Origin: Actinomycetota bacterium
GTDB lineage: Bacteria; Actinomycetota; Geothermincolia; Fen-727; Anoxymicrobiaceae
Assembly (NCBI GenBank): GCA_016927325.1
Contig: JAFGMY010000058.1
Location: 1-35,693, forward strand
Reading direction: 5' to 3'
Length of the DNA stretch: 35,693 nt
The notes under the pieces were generated by a model. The model was not told where the DNA came from and searched no databases. It was given only the letters and a program-made list of their open reading frames with translations. Below are positions 8,108 through 14,843 of this stretch, in pieces. The translations under genes were made by a program, and so were the position numbers. How positions within the stretch are numbered: position 1 is the stretch's first letter; each line of letters starts with the position of its first letter.

Positions 8108-9823
8108 CTAGAACAAGCCCATTATCCTGCCGTTTTCATCAAGCTCGACCTTGTTTCCGGCGGGCTGGCTTGGAAGCCCCGGCATGGTCCTCATGTCGCC
8201 GCAAAGCGGGAAAATGAAGCCCGCGCCTACAGATGGCTGAATGTCCCTTATCGGCAGCCTCCAACCTTGGGGGCGGCCCTTTTTTGTCGGATCGTGTGAA
8301 AGCGAAAGGTGAGTTTTTGCCATGCAGAGCGGGAGCTTGTCGAATCCCGCGTCGGTGAGACGCTTGATGGAAGCTTCAGCAACAGGCGCGTAATCGACTC
8401 CTTCGGCACCGTATATTTTGGTAGCCACCTTCTCAATCTTTTCCTTTATCGAATCCTCAAGGTCGTAGAGATAATGGAAATCGTTCTTCATATCGCAGGC
8501 TTTCACTATCGCTTCCGCCGCCGCGGTACCACCCGCACCGCCTTCCGCCCAGACGTTTATCGGCTCGCAGAAATCGGCGCCCGCTTCAAGCGAGATTTCG
8601 CGGATCATTTCCGTTTCCTTGTCATGGTCCGTCGTCCGGTGGTTGATTGTCACCACGACCGGCACCCCGAATGATTTCATGTTCTCGATATGCTTGACGA
8701 TATTCTGACAACCGTTCTCCAGGGCTTCGTAGTTCTCTTTCGCCTGAACGTCATCAGGAATCGGCTTGCCGGGGACCGCGGGGAACGCCCCACCGTGCAT
8801 CTTAAGAGCCCTGACCGTGGAGGTAATAACAACACAGTCGGGCCTGATTCCGTACCGTTCCATCGCCCTTACCTTGATGTGCATCATCTTCTCCGCACCG
8901 CAGTCGGCACCGAAACCGCTCTCGGTTATCACGTAGTCGGCCAGCTTGGTGGCGATCAGGTCGGCAACCACCGAATTGTTGCCCTGGGCTATGTTCGCAA
9001 AGGGGCCTGCGTGCATAAAGCAGGCGTTCCCTTCAAGAGTCTGAATAAGGTTCGGATTGATGGCATCCTTAAGAAGAACCGCCATGGCACCCGCGCATTT
9101 CAAATCGGAAGCGGTAACCGGCTTTCCGTCATAATCATAAGCCACGACGATTCTCTTCAGCCTTTCGACCAGGTCGGGAAGGCTGTCGGCCAGCGCCAGG
9201 ATAGCCATAACCTCGGATGCGACGGTTATATCGAATCCGGTCTGGCGCGGATAACCGTTTGCCTTCCCCCCAAGACCGACAACGATATCGCGCAATGCCC
9301 TGTCACTTATGTCAACGACCCGTCTCCAGGAGACAGTCAACGGATCGATGTTCAGGGGGTTGCCTAGAAGAATACTGGTGTCTATGTACGCGGCAAGCAG
9401 GTTGTTGGCGGCCCCGACGGCGTGAATGTCACCGGTGAAGTGAAGGTTGAGGTCCTCCATTGGCACTACCTGGCTGTAGCCTCCGCCCGCAGCTCCGCCC
9501 TTGATGCCGAATACCGGGCCCATGCTGGGCTCGCGGATGCATATTATGGTGTTCTTGCCGATCTTGTTCATCGCCTCGGTCAGTCCGATCGAGGTTACGG
9601 TCTTTCCCTCTCCCAGCGGGGTCGGGGTTATCGCCGTTACATCAACATACTTCGCTGTTGGATTATTTTTGATTCTATCCAGAACATCCAATTTGACCTT
9701 GGCCTTGTACTTTCCATAAAGCTCCAGGTCGTCCTCTTCAAGTCCGATAGACTTGGCTATCTCCGTAATAGGCTTCATCTTGGCAGCTTGCGCTATCTCA
9801 AGATCGCTTGGCACGTTAACCAT
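8108..9823 (-). CDS. fhs: Formate--tetrahydrofolate ligase
   Basis: ATP-dependent ligation of formate to H4F, the first methyl-branch step after CO2 reduction. The 571-aa protein has the P-loop-like TPLGEGKTVTSIGL near residue 67, EPSMGPVFGIKGGAAGGGYS, the MHAGPFANIAQGNNS loop and the usual C-terminal end with GRIMGLF. The chosen ATG at 9823 has AAAGGAG 5 nt upstream; the longer ORF in the track (to 9853) has no such site and adds ten residues not seen in the family. It is the first gene of the Wood-Ljungdahl operon, preceded by a leader of about 240 nt. No formate dehydrogenase is in view. Confidence 0.96.
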   Translation of the reverse strand: MVNVPSDLEIAQAAKMKPITEIAKSIGLEEDDLELYGKYKAKVKLDVLDRIKNNPTAKYVDVTAITPTPLGEGKTVTSIGLTEAMNKIGKNTIICIREPSMGPVFGIKGGAAGGGYSQVVPMEDLNLHFTGDIHAVGAANNLLAAYIDTSILLGNPLNIDPLTVSWRRVVDISDRALRDIVVGLGGKANGYPRQTGFDITVASEVMAILALADSLPDLVERLKRIVVAYDYDGKPVTASDLKCAGAMAVLLKDAINPNLIQTLEGNACFMHAGPFANIAQGNNSVVADLIATKLADYVITESGFGADCGAEKMMHIKVRAMERYGIRPDCVVITSTVRALKMHGGAFPAVPGKPIPDDVQAKENYEALENGCQNIVKHIENMKSFGVPVVVTINHRTTDHDKETEMIREISLEAGADFCEPINVWAEGGAGGTAAAEAIVKACDMKNDFHYLYDLEDSIKEKIEKVATKIYGAEGVDYAPVAEASIKRLTDAGFDKLPLCMAKTHLSLSHDPTKKGRPQGWRLPIRDIQPSVGAGFIFPLCGDMRTMPGLPSQPAGNKVELDENGRIMGLF

Positions 9824-10062
9824 TTTGTCTCCTTTTGGCTCCTGCTGAATCATCCCGACAGTTGAAGTTCAAAACATTCTTTAAAATGAATATCCGGCCT
9901 ATTTACTACTTACACGGCGGTCTGTATCAGTCCGGGCATCATCTCCTTCCACTCCCGCGCCGACTATCTGATCTCTGCAACTCAACTACTTCTCCTCAAA
10001 TAAACATGGCCTCCTTGCGGAGGCCCACCCATCTATTTTCCCTTTGAATCAGTTATTAAATT
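9824..10062 (-). promoter_or_regulatory. Long 5' leader of the Wood-Ljungdahl operon, possible cis-regulator
   Basis: About 240 nt separate the predicted transcription start from the fhs ATG. It contains the GNRA hairpin and a possible leader peptide (ATGATGCCCGGACTG..., ten codons, MMPGLIQTAV, about 9950-9918) whose AAGGAG abuts the ATG and is too close to be ideal. I do not recognise it as a cobalamin, SAM, THF or glycine riboswitch, nor as a T-box. The ORF-track entries here show no coding evidence. Confidence 0.4.
10008..10025 (-). other. GNRA-capped hairpin in the fhs leader
   Basis: On the minus strand GGCCTCCGCAAGGAGGCC forms a perfect 7-bp stem closed by a GCAA (GNRA) tetraloop. On the other strand the loop would be TTGC, so the RNA form fits minus-strand transcription. 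It lies about 40 nt into the predicted fhs leader. No U-run follows, so it is not an intrinsic terminator. Confidence 0.6.
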
Positions 10063-10069
10063 ATATGAG

Positions 10070-10098
10070 ATTATATTTAAAGCAATGGGCTATTGCAA
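10070..10098 (-). promoter_or_regulatory. Predicted sigma-A promoter of the fhs-acs operon
   Basis: On the minus strand TTGCAA (10093-10098) and a perfect TATAAT (10070-10075) are separated by exactly 17 nt. The predicted start is near 10063. The surrounding DNA is AT-rich, unlike the coding neighbours. Start sites were not measured. Confidence 0.65.
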
Positions 10099-10116
10099 GC
10101 AGGTCGTGACCTGCTT
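10097..10116. promoter_or_regulatory. 20-bp palindrome overlapping the -35 box, candidate operator
   Basis: AAGCAGGTC-GT-GACCTGCTT is a perfect 9-bp inverted repeat with a 2-bp centre. Its edge overlaps the last bases of the minus-strand -35 hexamer, a classical operator position for a dimeric regulator. It also lies about 50-70 bp upstream of a weak plus-strand promoter-like pair, so it could serve both directions. No regulator gene is in the window. Confidence 0.55.
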
Positions 10117-10161
10117 CCGTGCGTATCCCCTGACATTAAATATAACCCAACAAGGGTAGGC

Positions 10162-10190
10162 TTGCGCCCCATGATAATAACCTATATGAC
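10162..10190 (+). promoter_or_regulatory. Weak candidate promoter for lpdA
   Basis: TTGCGC (10162-10167) and TATGAC (10185-10190) lie 17 nt apart on the plus strand, about 165 nt before the lpdA start. Both hexamers match consensus poorly. The remaining sequence up to 10356 contains a small hairpin (GCCTGT-GGGAA-ACAGGC, about 10214-10230) and no ORF I can support. Confidence 0.25.
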
Positions 10191-10356
10191 GGTGATCCTG
10201 TCAAAAGTGAAAGATGCCTGTGGGAAACAGGCCGGAACGATGCGCTTCCGCACGGGGGGAAGTTCGCTTCGATTGACTGCAATTGACGCTTTATGAGAAA
10301 GTAATTGCGCTTATTACAGAACACTCAACGCACAAACAGTTTTATGGGGGTACGCT

Positions 10357-11769
10357 ATGTCAGCAGAAAATTCAGAATATGATGTCGTAGTCATAGGCGC
10401 CGGCCCCGGCGGTTATCCCGCAGCCATAAGGGCCGCGCAGCGCGGGGCAAAGGTAGCCCTGGTGGAAAAAGAAAAAGTGGGCGGAACGTGCCTGAACTGG
10501 GGATGCATTCCCACCAAAGCCCTTCTGGCTTCAGCCGAACTGATCGACAAGGCAAAAGATGCGGAAGCATTCGGCCTGAAGATTGAAGGGGTACAACCTG
10601 ACTGGCCCGCAATAATGGCCCGGAAAAACAAGATTACCGAGACACTGACCGGCGGCGTAAAGCAGCTCCTCAAGGCAAACGGCATTACTCTCATCCAGGG
10701 AACAGCCTCAATAACTCCCGATAAAAATGTCTCGGTGGAAGCGGATGGCGGCGAGCAGTTGCTGAACGCGGGTAAGATAATAATCGCCACCGGCTCCGAC
10801 CCGGCGGAACTTCCCACATTTGATTTTTCCGAACCGTCGGTTATGACCTCAACCGACGGCCTGGCCCTGGAAACCGTGCCCGAAAGCCTTATCATAGTCG
10901 GCAGCGGCGTTATAGGATGCGAGTTCGCGACGGTTTTCTCCGCGATGGGCACCTCTATCACCATGCTCGAACTTATGGACAGGATACTCCCAACCGAAGA
11001 CAGCAGGGTGTCAAAGCAGATGAGAAGCGTTCTCAGAAAGAGGGGAATAGATATCAGGACAAAGACTACGGTTGAAAAAGTCCTCGAGTACGGGCCGGAC
11101 GGAATAAAAGTGGAGCTATCCACCGGAGACACCCTGGAAGCTGACAAACTGTTGATCTCGATCGGGCGAAAACTGAATTCGAGCGGCCTCGGCCTGGAAG
11201 AAGCGGGTGTTGAACTGGACGCTCGCGGCACAATAGCGGTAAATGAAAAGATGGAAACATGCGTTGACGGCATTTTCGCGATTGGAGATGTGACCGGCGG
11301 TATCCTGCTTGCCCATACCGCAACGGCCGAAGGTCTCGTCGCCGCGGAAAACGCGACCGGCGGAAACAGGTCGATTGATGAGAAGATCGTTCCCGCCTGT
11401 ATTTTCACAACCCCTGAAATCGGAAGCGTCGGGCTTAATACCGATAAAGCGGCGGATCAGGGAATTGATGTGAATATCAGCCGCTTCCAGTTCGGCGGAC
11501 TCGGTAAAGCCCTCGCGATGGGTGAAGACATGGGATTCGTCCAGTTGGTGTTAGACCGGGAGAGCGACCGCATTCTGGGCGCGCAGATCATGGGACCCCA
11601 CGCTTCCGATCTCATACATGAAATTGCCATCGCTATGAAACTGGGAGCAACCTCGGCGGATATCGCTGAAACCATTCACGCTCATCCATCGCTCGCCGAA
11701 GCGATACTCGAAGCCGCTGAAGCCGCGCACGGACAGGCGATCCACGCGGCGCCGGCAAAGAAAAAATGA
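10357..11769 (+). CDS. lpdA: Dihydrolipoyl dehydrogenase (E3)
   Basis: Flavoprotein disulfide reductase that reoxidises dihydrolipoyl groups with NAD, as in the glycine cleavage system or 2-oxoacid dehydrogenases. The 470-aa protein has the FAD site GAGPGGYPAAIRAA, the redox pair C45/C50 in GGTCLNWGCIPTK, the NAD site VGSGVIGCEFA, and the C-terminal catalytic HAHPSLAE (H443, E448). The C-terminus ends in a short basic tail, AAPAKKK. GGGGG 6 nt before the ATG supports the start. It is transcribed away from the fhs operon. In several acetogens lpd and gcvH lie with the Wood-Ljungdahl genes, which suggests a glycine-cleavage or lipoyl-H-protein partner, but none is present here. Confidence 0.95.
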   Translation: MSAENSEYDVVVIGAGPGGYPAAIRAAQRGAKVALVEKEKVGGTCLNWGCIPTKALLASAELIDKAKDAEAFGLKIEGVQPDWPAIMARKNKITETLTGGVKQLLKANGITLIQGTASITPDKNVSVEADGGEQLLNAGKIIIATGSDPAELPTFDFSEPSVMTSTDGLALETVPESLIIVGSGVIGCEFATVFSAMGTSITMLELMDRILPTEDSRVSKQMRSVLRKRGIDIRTKTTVEKVLEYGPDGIKVELSTGDTLEADKLLISIGRKLNSSGLGLEEAGVELDARGTIAVNEKMETCVDGIFAIGDVTGGILLAHTATAEGLVAAENATGGNRSIDEKIVPACIFTTPEIGSVGLNTDKAADQGIDVNISRFQFGGLGKALAMGEDMGFVQLVLDRESDRILGAQIMGPHASDLIHEIAIAMKLGATSADIAETIHAHPSLAEAILEAAEAAHGQAIHAAPAKKK

Positions 11770-11796
11770 TTAAACTTGGATCATTAGTAATGAGAC

Positions 11797-11825
11797 AGCG
11801 GTGTCATCCCGCGGTTGGCACCGCT
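11797..11825. other. Stem-loop between convergent lpdA and hydrolase
   Basis: AGCGGTG pairs with CACCGCT around a 15-nt loop, and an outer GGATCA/TGATCC pair (11778-11783 and 11842-11847) could extend the fold. There is no T-run on either side, so a terminator role is uncertain. Confidence 0.3.
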
Positions 11826-11858
11826 TCGCTTGTCAATCCGGTGATCCGCTTTCAACAA

Positions 11859-12536
11859 CTATTCCAGGGTGACGATACGCTCGACAGCCAGATTGGCCAC
11901 TTCCTCCTCGCGGCCGGGAAAGAAATGATCGGTTCCGTATAGTACGTTGACGTTTTTCTTGTCGTCGGCGGAAACCTTTGACGTAAAAGACATCAGCGTG
12001 TCAACCTTGCAGTACTGATCCCGTGCCCCGACGAAGTAAAAACGCTTTGTTTTGGAATTAGCGCTGATTTCGGCTGCCAGCCCTTCCCACTCGAACTCAT
12101 CGAGCGGAAGGGCGATTGAAATACACGCGTAAACCGGAATGCCCATCGCAAGAGATGCCAGAGCCATTCTGGCCCCGAATGACCAGCCGATAAGGCATAC
12201 TCGCTCAGGGTTTACATTCGGGTAGTTGGACATAAAAGCGGCAGCCGCCTCAACGTCCTTCGGCTCTTCCTTCCCGTTGGTGAAAACCCCTCCACTGAGC
12301 CCTACTCCGCCGAAATCGAATCTCAGGGCCACTATACCCTGCGTACAGAGCCGGTTCGCGATCTTGGTTATCAGACTTACATCCATGCTCCCGCCATCCA
12401 TGGGATCCGGGTGGCAAAGAACGGCGGCGGTTTTCTGTTCCGAACCCAGAGGTTCGTGGATTATACCGATCAATTCCGTCGTTTGCTGTCTGGTAGAAAG
12501 GAAATTTACCTTGTTTTCAATCACTTGACCCACCAT
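11859..12536 (-). CDS. Alpha/beta hydrolase, small serine hydrolase family
   Basis: This 225-aa protein has an alpha/beta-hydrolase fold: HPDPMDGGSMD after the third strand (oxyanion region), RFDFGGVGLSGG, the nucleophile elbow GWSFGAR with S119, a probable acid at D173 (GARDQYCK), and H204 in GTDHFFPG. This layout matches the COG2945-like dienelactone-hydrolase/CocE-type small hydrolases often annotated only as hydrolases. The substrate is not deducible. A TATAAT (12566-12571) lies about 30 nt upstream of the start on the minus strand, but no good Shine-Dalgarno precedes the ATG. A GTG four codons in is an alternative start. It follows the NIL-ferredoxin gene on the same strand after 125 nt. 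Confidence 0.8.
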   Translation of the reverse strand: MVGQVIENKVNFLSTRQQTTELIGIIHEPLGSEQKTAAVLCHPDPMDGGSMDVSLITKIANRLCTQGIVALRFDFGGVGLSGGVFTNGKEEPKDVEAAAAFMSNYPNVNPERVCLIGWSFGARMALASLAMGIPVYACISIALPLDEFEWEGLAAEISANSKTKRFYFVGARDQYCKVDTLMSFTSKVSADDKKNVNVLYGTDHFFPGREEEVANLAVERIVTLE

Positions 12537-12661
12537 ATTACTTTTCGGATTACACTGCTCAAAATATTATACCGCCGGTGTTTACTTCAACACAGCACCC
12601 GTTCTCTACTGCTTCCGCTTTATATTTGCCATTGCACCGAGTCAATAAAATGCCGGGGACT

Positions 12662-13069
12662 CTAGAATCTAACCTTTATCAACCTGAATGGGCAAGCATC
12701 AACACAAGAACCACACAAAATGCAGCGGTCTTTATCAAGGGTCAGCTTGAAATCTGGAGGACCCACGGTCAGGGCGCCTGTAAGACACACGGCGGTGCAA
12801 ACCCCGCAACTGGTGCATATAGTATCATTCAGATCGATATCCTTGATAGCTTCCTCAACCGTAACCCCCTGGTCCTTGAGGTACTGGACCCCGTTTTTTA
12901 CGTTTCCGCCGTCACCCTCCAGTTCCACCAGCATGCGGCCGACCTCGCCCTCGGTCACCTCGGCACGTAGAATATTGGTTATGACATCGTAGTCTCTTAT
13001 CATAAGAGATATTACGGGCCTCTCTACAACCTCGGGGGGGAAAGTAAGCACAACTCTTCTCTTCATCAT
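12662..13069 (-). CDS. NIL-domain 8Fe ferredoxin, partner of the homocysteine-synthesis sulfurtransferase
   Basis: A 135-aa protein with an N-terminal NIL domain (about residues 1-78, the domain also found in methionine ABC transporter ATPases) and a C-terminal two-[4Fe-4S] ferredoxin: C85-x2-C88-x2-C91-x3-C95 and C116-x2-C119-x2-C122-x3-C126. The same domain pair is known from the archaeal protein encoded beside DUF39, which together convert aspartate semialdehyde and sulfide to homocysteine; the ferredoxin supplies electrons. The ATG directly abuts the stop of the DUF39 gene (TAAATG), so the pair is translationally coupled. Both motifs are complete. The functional role follows from family knowledge and adjacency. 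Confidence 0.88.
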   Translation of the reverse strand: MMKRRVVLTFPPEVVERPVISLMIRDYDVITNILRAEVTEGEVGRMLVELEGDGGNVKNGVQYLKDQGVTVEEAIKDIDLNDTICTSCGVCTAVCLTGALTVGPPDFKLTLDKDRCILCGSCVDACPFRLIKVRF

Positions 13070-14233
13070 TTATCTCTCACCCCTTCTCTCCTCGAGGGTA
13101 TTCAAGCCGCCGTCACGGGGAAGCTCTTCCACCGGTCTTGAAACAGTAAACGCCCCTTCAAGTATCCGCTGCTTCAGTATACCGGCGATCTCACGGCTCA
13201 TTTTAAAACTTGAAAGCGGCGCGGTCTTGACCATTCTACCTTTTAATTCCACTTTTCCGCTACGAAGTTCCCGGTAATTCACCTTCTTGAGCCTGTTGCG
13301 CGCGCGTGAGGGTTCACTGTAGTCGAATATATAAGTCTCTATATCCTCATCTGATATCCCGGTACGCACAGCCATGTCCTCATCCAGGATTGGTATAGGT
13401 ATCCCTATTCCGACATATAGAGTTACGCCGTACCTGTGAAACCTCGCGCCCCGGATGAATTTTGAATCCATCGTCTTCATATCGCCGATAAGGGCAAGTG
13501 AACCCGAAGGCCCGACCGGGACTCCATTATCGTTTCTTTCGACTTCAGGATTGTGCTGGGTACCCGCCCACGCGACATACCCGGTCCCTCCGCCGAGAAA
13601 TATCCTGGTGCCGATTCCTATCGTGCGATAATCGGGATCGTTCAGTAACGGATTCAACTGCCCGGCACTGCAGTAAGTAATGTTTCCATAGTTTGGAAGA
13701 AGTATTCCCATATAGGTATAAATCGTCTTTTCCGAACTGTTGGTCGCGCTGGCATAGTTCTCATACGCGTTTCTGGGATTGAACAGATAAGCCTGGTTAA
13801 GATCGCTTAAAGCCACTTCCGTCTCTATCTCTTTTCTGGGATAACAGTCAGTCGCAATCGCGGTACTCTTGAGCTTTATCCTCTTGCCCTCTATCAGATC
13901 CTGAATAATGTGGCCTCCACCATAAGCAAGGCCTTCACTGTCGGATATCGCGGCGGCACCGATATACGCATCCACAGCGGCCACGTCCGCGCACACAGGT
14001 ACATCGTTCAACCATAAACGGTGCATCTTTATCGGAGGATCGCTGTGACCGAAATTGACAAAAGCACCCGACGAGCACATGGGACCGAAAGTCCCTGTTG
14101 TGACAACATCGACTTTCCCGGCCGCCTCCCCGGCTCCTTCGCTTTTCACCAGTTCGGTCATTTCTTCCGCGGTCAACACCACGGCCCGGCCTTTTTTAAT
14201 CTTCTCGTTGATTTCTTCATAACTCTTTGCCAC
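13070..14233 (-). CDS. L-aspartate semialdehyde sulfurtransferase (DUF39/HcyBio homocysteine biosynthesis protein)
   Basis: Makes homocysteine from L-aspartate semialdehyde with sulfide-derived sulfur, bypassing O-acyl-homoserine. The 387-aa protein carries the DUF39 signature: TTGTFGPMCSSGAFVNFGH with C53, ATDCYPRKE with C130, ITYCSAGQLNPLL, and FLGGGTGYVAWAGTQHNPE. C53 and C130 fall at the positions of the two cysteines studied in the archaeal enzyme. The start is a GTG (14231-14233) with AAGGAGG 7 nt upstream. The track ORF runs 31 codons further, but those codons lie in the T-box terminator and are not coding. The downstream neighbour is its NIL-ferredoxin. The upstream T-box reads Met, matching the pathway. 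Confidence 0.92.
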   Translation of the reverse strand: MAKSYEEINEKIKKGRAVVLTAEEMTELVKSEGAGEAAGKVDVVTTGTFGPMCSSGAFVNFGHSDPPIKMHRLWLNDVPVCADVAAVDAYIGAAAISDSEGLAYGGGHIIQDLIEGKRIKLKSTAIATDCYPRKEIETEVALSDLNQAYLFNPRNAYENYASATNSSEKTIYTYMGILLPNYGNITYCSAGQLNPLLNDPDYRTIGIGTRIFLGGGTGYVAWAGTQHNPEVERNDNGVPVGPSGSLALIGDMKTMDSKFIRGARFHRYGVTLYVGIGIPIPILDEDMAVRTGISDEDIETYIFDYSEPSRARNRLKKVNYRELRSGKVELKGRMVKTAPLSSFKMSREIAGILKQRILEGAFTVSRPVEELPRDGGLNTLEERRGER

Positions 14234-14270
14234 AGTCTCACCTCCTTGAAAAGACCTCGTCTTTTCATAG

Positions 14271-14306
14271 AAAATAAAAAACCTCCGTCCACGTGGGGAC
14301 GAAAGT
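14271..14306 (-). terminator. T-box regulated intrinsic terminator
   Basis: On the minus strand ACTTTCGTCC pairs with GGACGGAGGT (10 bp, two G-U) around CCACGT, followed by TTTTTATTTT. It lies immediately after the T-box core, where the terminator that competes with the antiterminator is expected. Confidence 0.85.
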
Positions 14307-14606
14307 TCTATCTTCCGTGGTACCACCCCACTTCACGCCGGCCTCACAGCCTGCGCCTTGTCGGGTACGCCCTGATCCGGGATATACCCTAGTCCTGTAA
14401 CGGGGACTTCCGTCCGGCATTACCGACCGCCTGTACATACCTGATCTTCATTCAGGCGGTTTTCCTCCGGAAGCTCGGGGGCCATGTTCGAGAACACCTG
14501 CGGCGCCGGTTCCCACTGTCCCGGCTCACTTCAGCCCGGCCCTTTCCCTACTCATCCCCTTCGTAGCCTTTGGGGTAATCACAGCTTATAAGCTGTTCTA
14601 CTACTG
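14307..14606 (-). ncRNA. T-box riboswitch leader, probable methionine specifier
   Basis: The minus-strand leader has the T-box core TGGGGTGGTACCACGGA (14314-14330), the Stem I features GGATGAGTAGG (GA-motif/K-turn region) and GTGAGCCGGGACAGTGGGAACC (apical AG-bulge and terminal-loop region), then CGAAC-ATG-GCCCC on the 3' side of Stem I (ATG at 14483-14485), where the specifier codon is expected. ATG would pair with tRNA-Met. The overlapping TGG (Trp) is the alternative reading, but the downstream genes make homocysteine, the methionine precursor. A palindrome ACAGCTTATAAGCTGT lies at the 5' end. When uncharged tRNA binds, the terminator at 14271-14306 should be disrupted. Confidence 0.88.
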
Positions 14607-14612
14607 AAACTG

Positions 14613-14641
14613 AACCTACACTTTTCAATGCATGCTGTCAA
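14613..14641 (-). promoter_or_regulatory. Promoter of the T-box/homocysteine operon
   Basis: On the minus strand a perfect TTGACA (14636-14641) is followed after 17 nt by TAGGTT (14613-14618). The predicted start near 14606 precedes the T-box Stem I. Confidence 0.6.
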
Positions 14642-14732
14642 GAATATTTGTCAGCCGTACTATCGAGCGTAAACCGTGCCCGTGCTTTCGGTGATTTCCG
14701 GAAGGAAACCGCTGCCGGAAAAAGACCTGGCC

Positions 14733-14762
14733 GTGATACCGCAATGCCTGAAGTGGCATAAT
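14733..14762 (+). promoter_or_regulatory. Candidate promoter for mnmA
   Basis: GTGATA and CATAAT lie 18 nt apart on the plus strand, about 80 nt upstream of the mnmA start. It is a moderate consensus match only. Confidence 0.3.
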
Positions 14763-14796
14763 CAGGGAAATGCGTATATTTTTAACTTGCCGTAAC

Positions 14797-14812
14797 CGGT
14801 CCCGGGACCGGC
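14797..14812. other. Perfect 16-bp GC-rich palindrome upstream of mnmA
   Basis: CCGGTCCCGGGACCGG lies about 30 nt before the mnmA start codon. TTG and CAA nearby (TTGCCG ... CGGCAA) may lengthen the fold. There is no T-run. It could be an operator or an mRNA hairpin in the 5' UTR. Confidence 0.4.
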
Positions 14813-14843
14813 AATGCTCTATAAATAGACACGGAGAGATCGC

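Noticed and set aside
9854-10047. 70-aa plus-strand ORF in the fhs leader
   Set aside because: It has no ribosome site or motif and covers the predicted RNA hairpin of the opposite strand.
9824-10062. THF or cobalamin riboswitch in the fhs leader
   Set aside because: Expected for a folate/corrinoid operon, but the conserved cores I know were not found.
10413-11408. 331-aa minus-strand ORF opposite lpdA
   Set aside because: It is a shadow frame of a strongly supported dihydrolipoyl dehydrogenase and has serine-rich low-information sequence without motifs.
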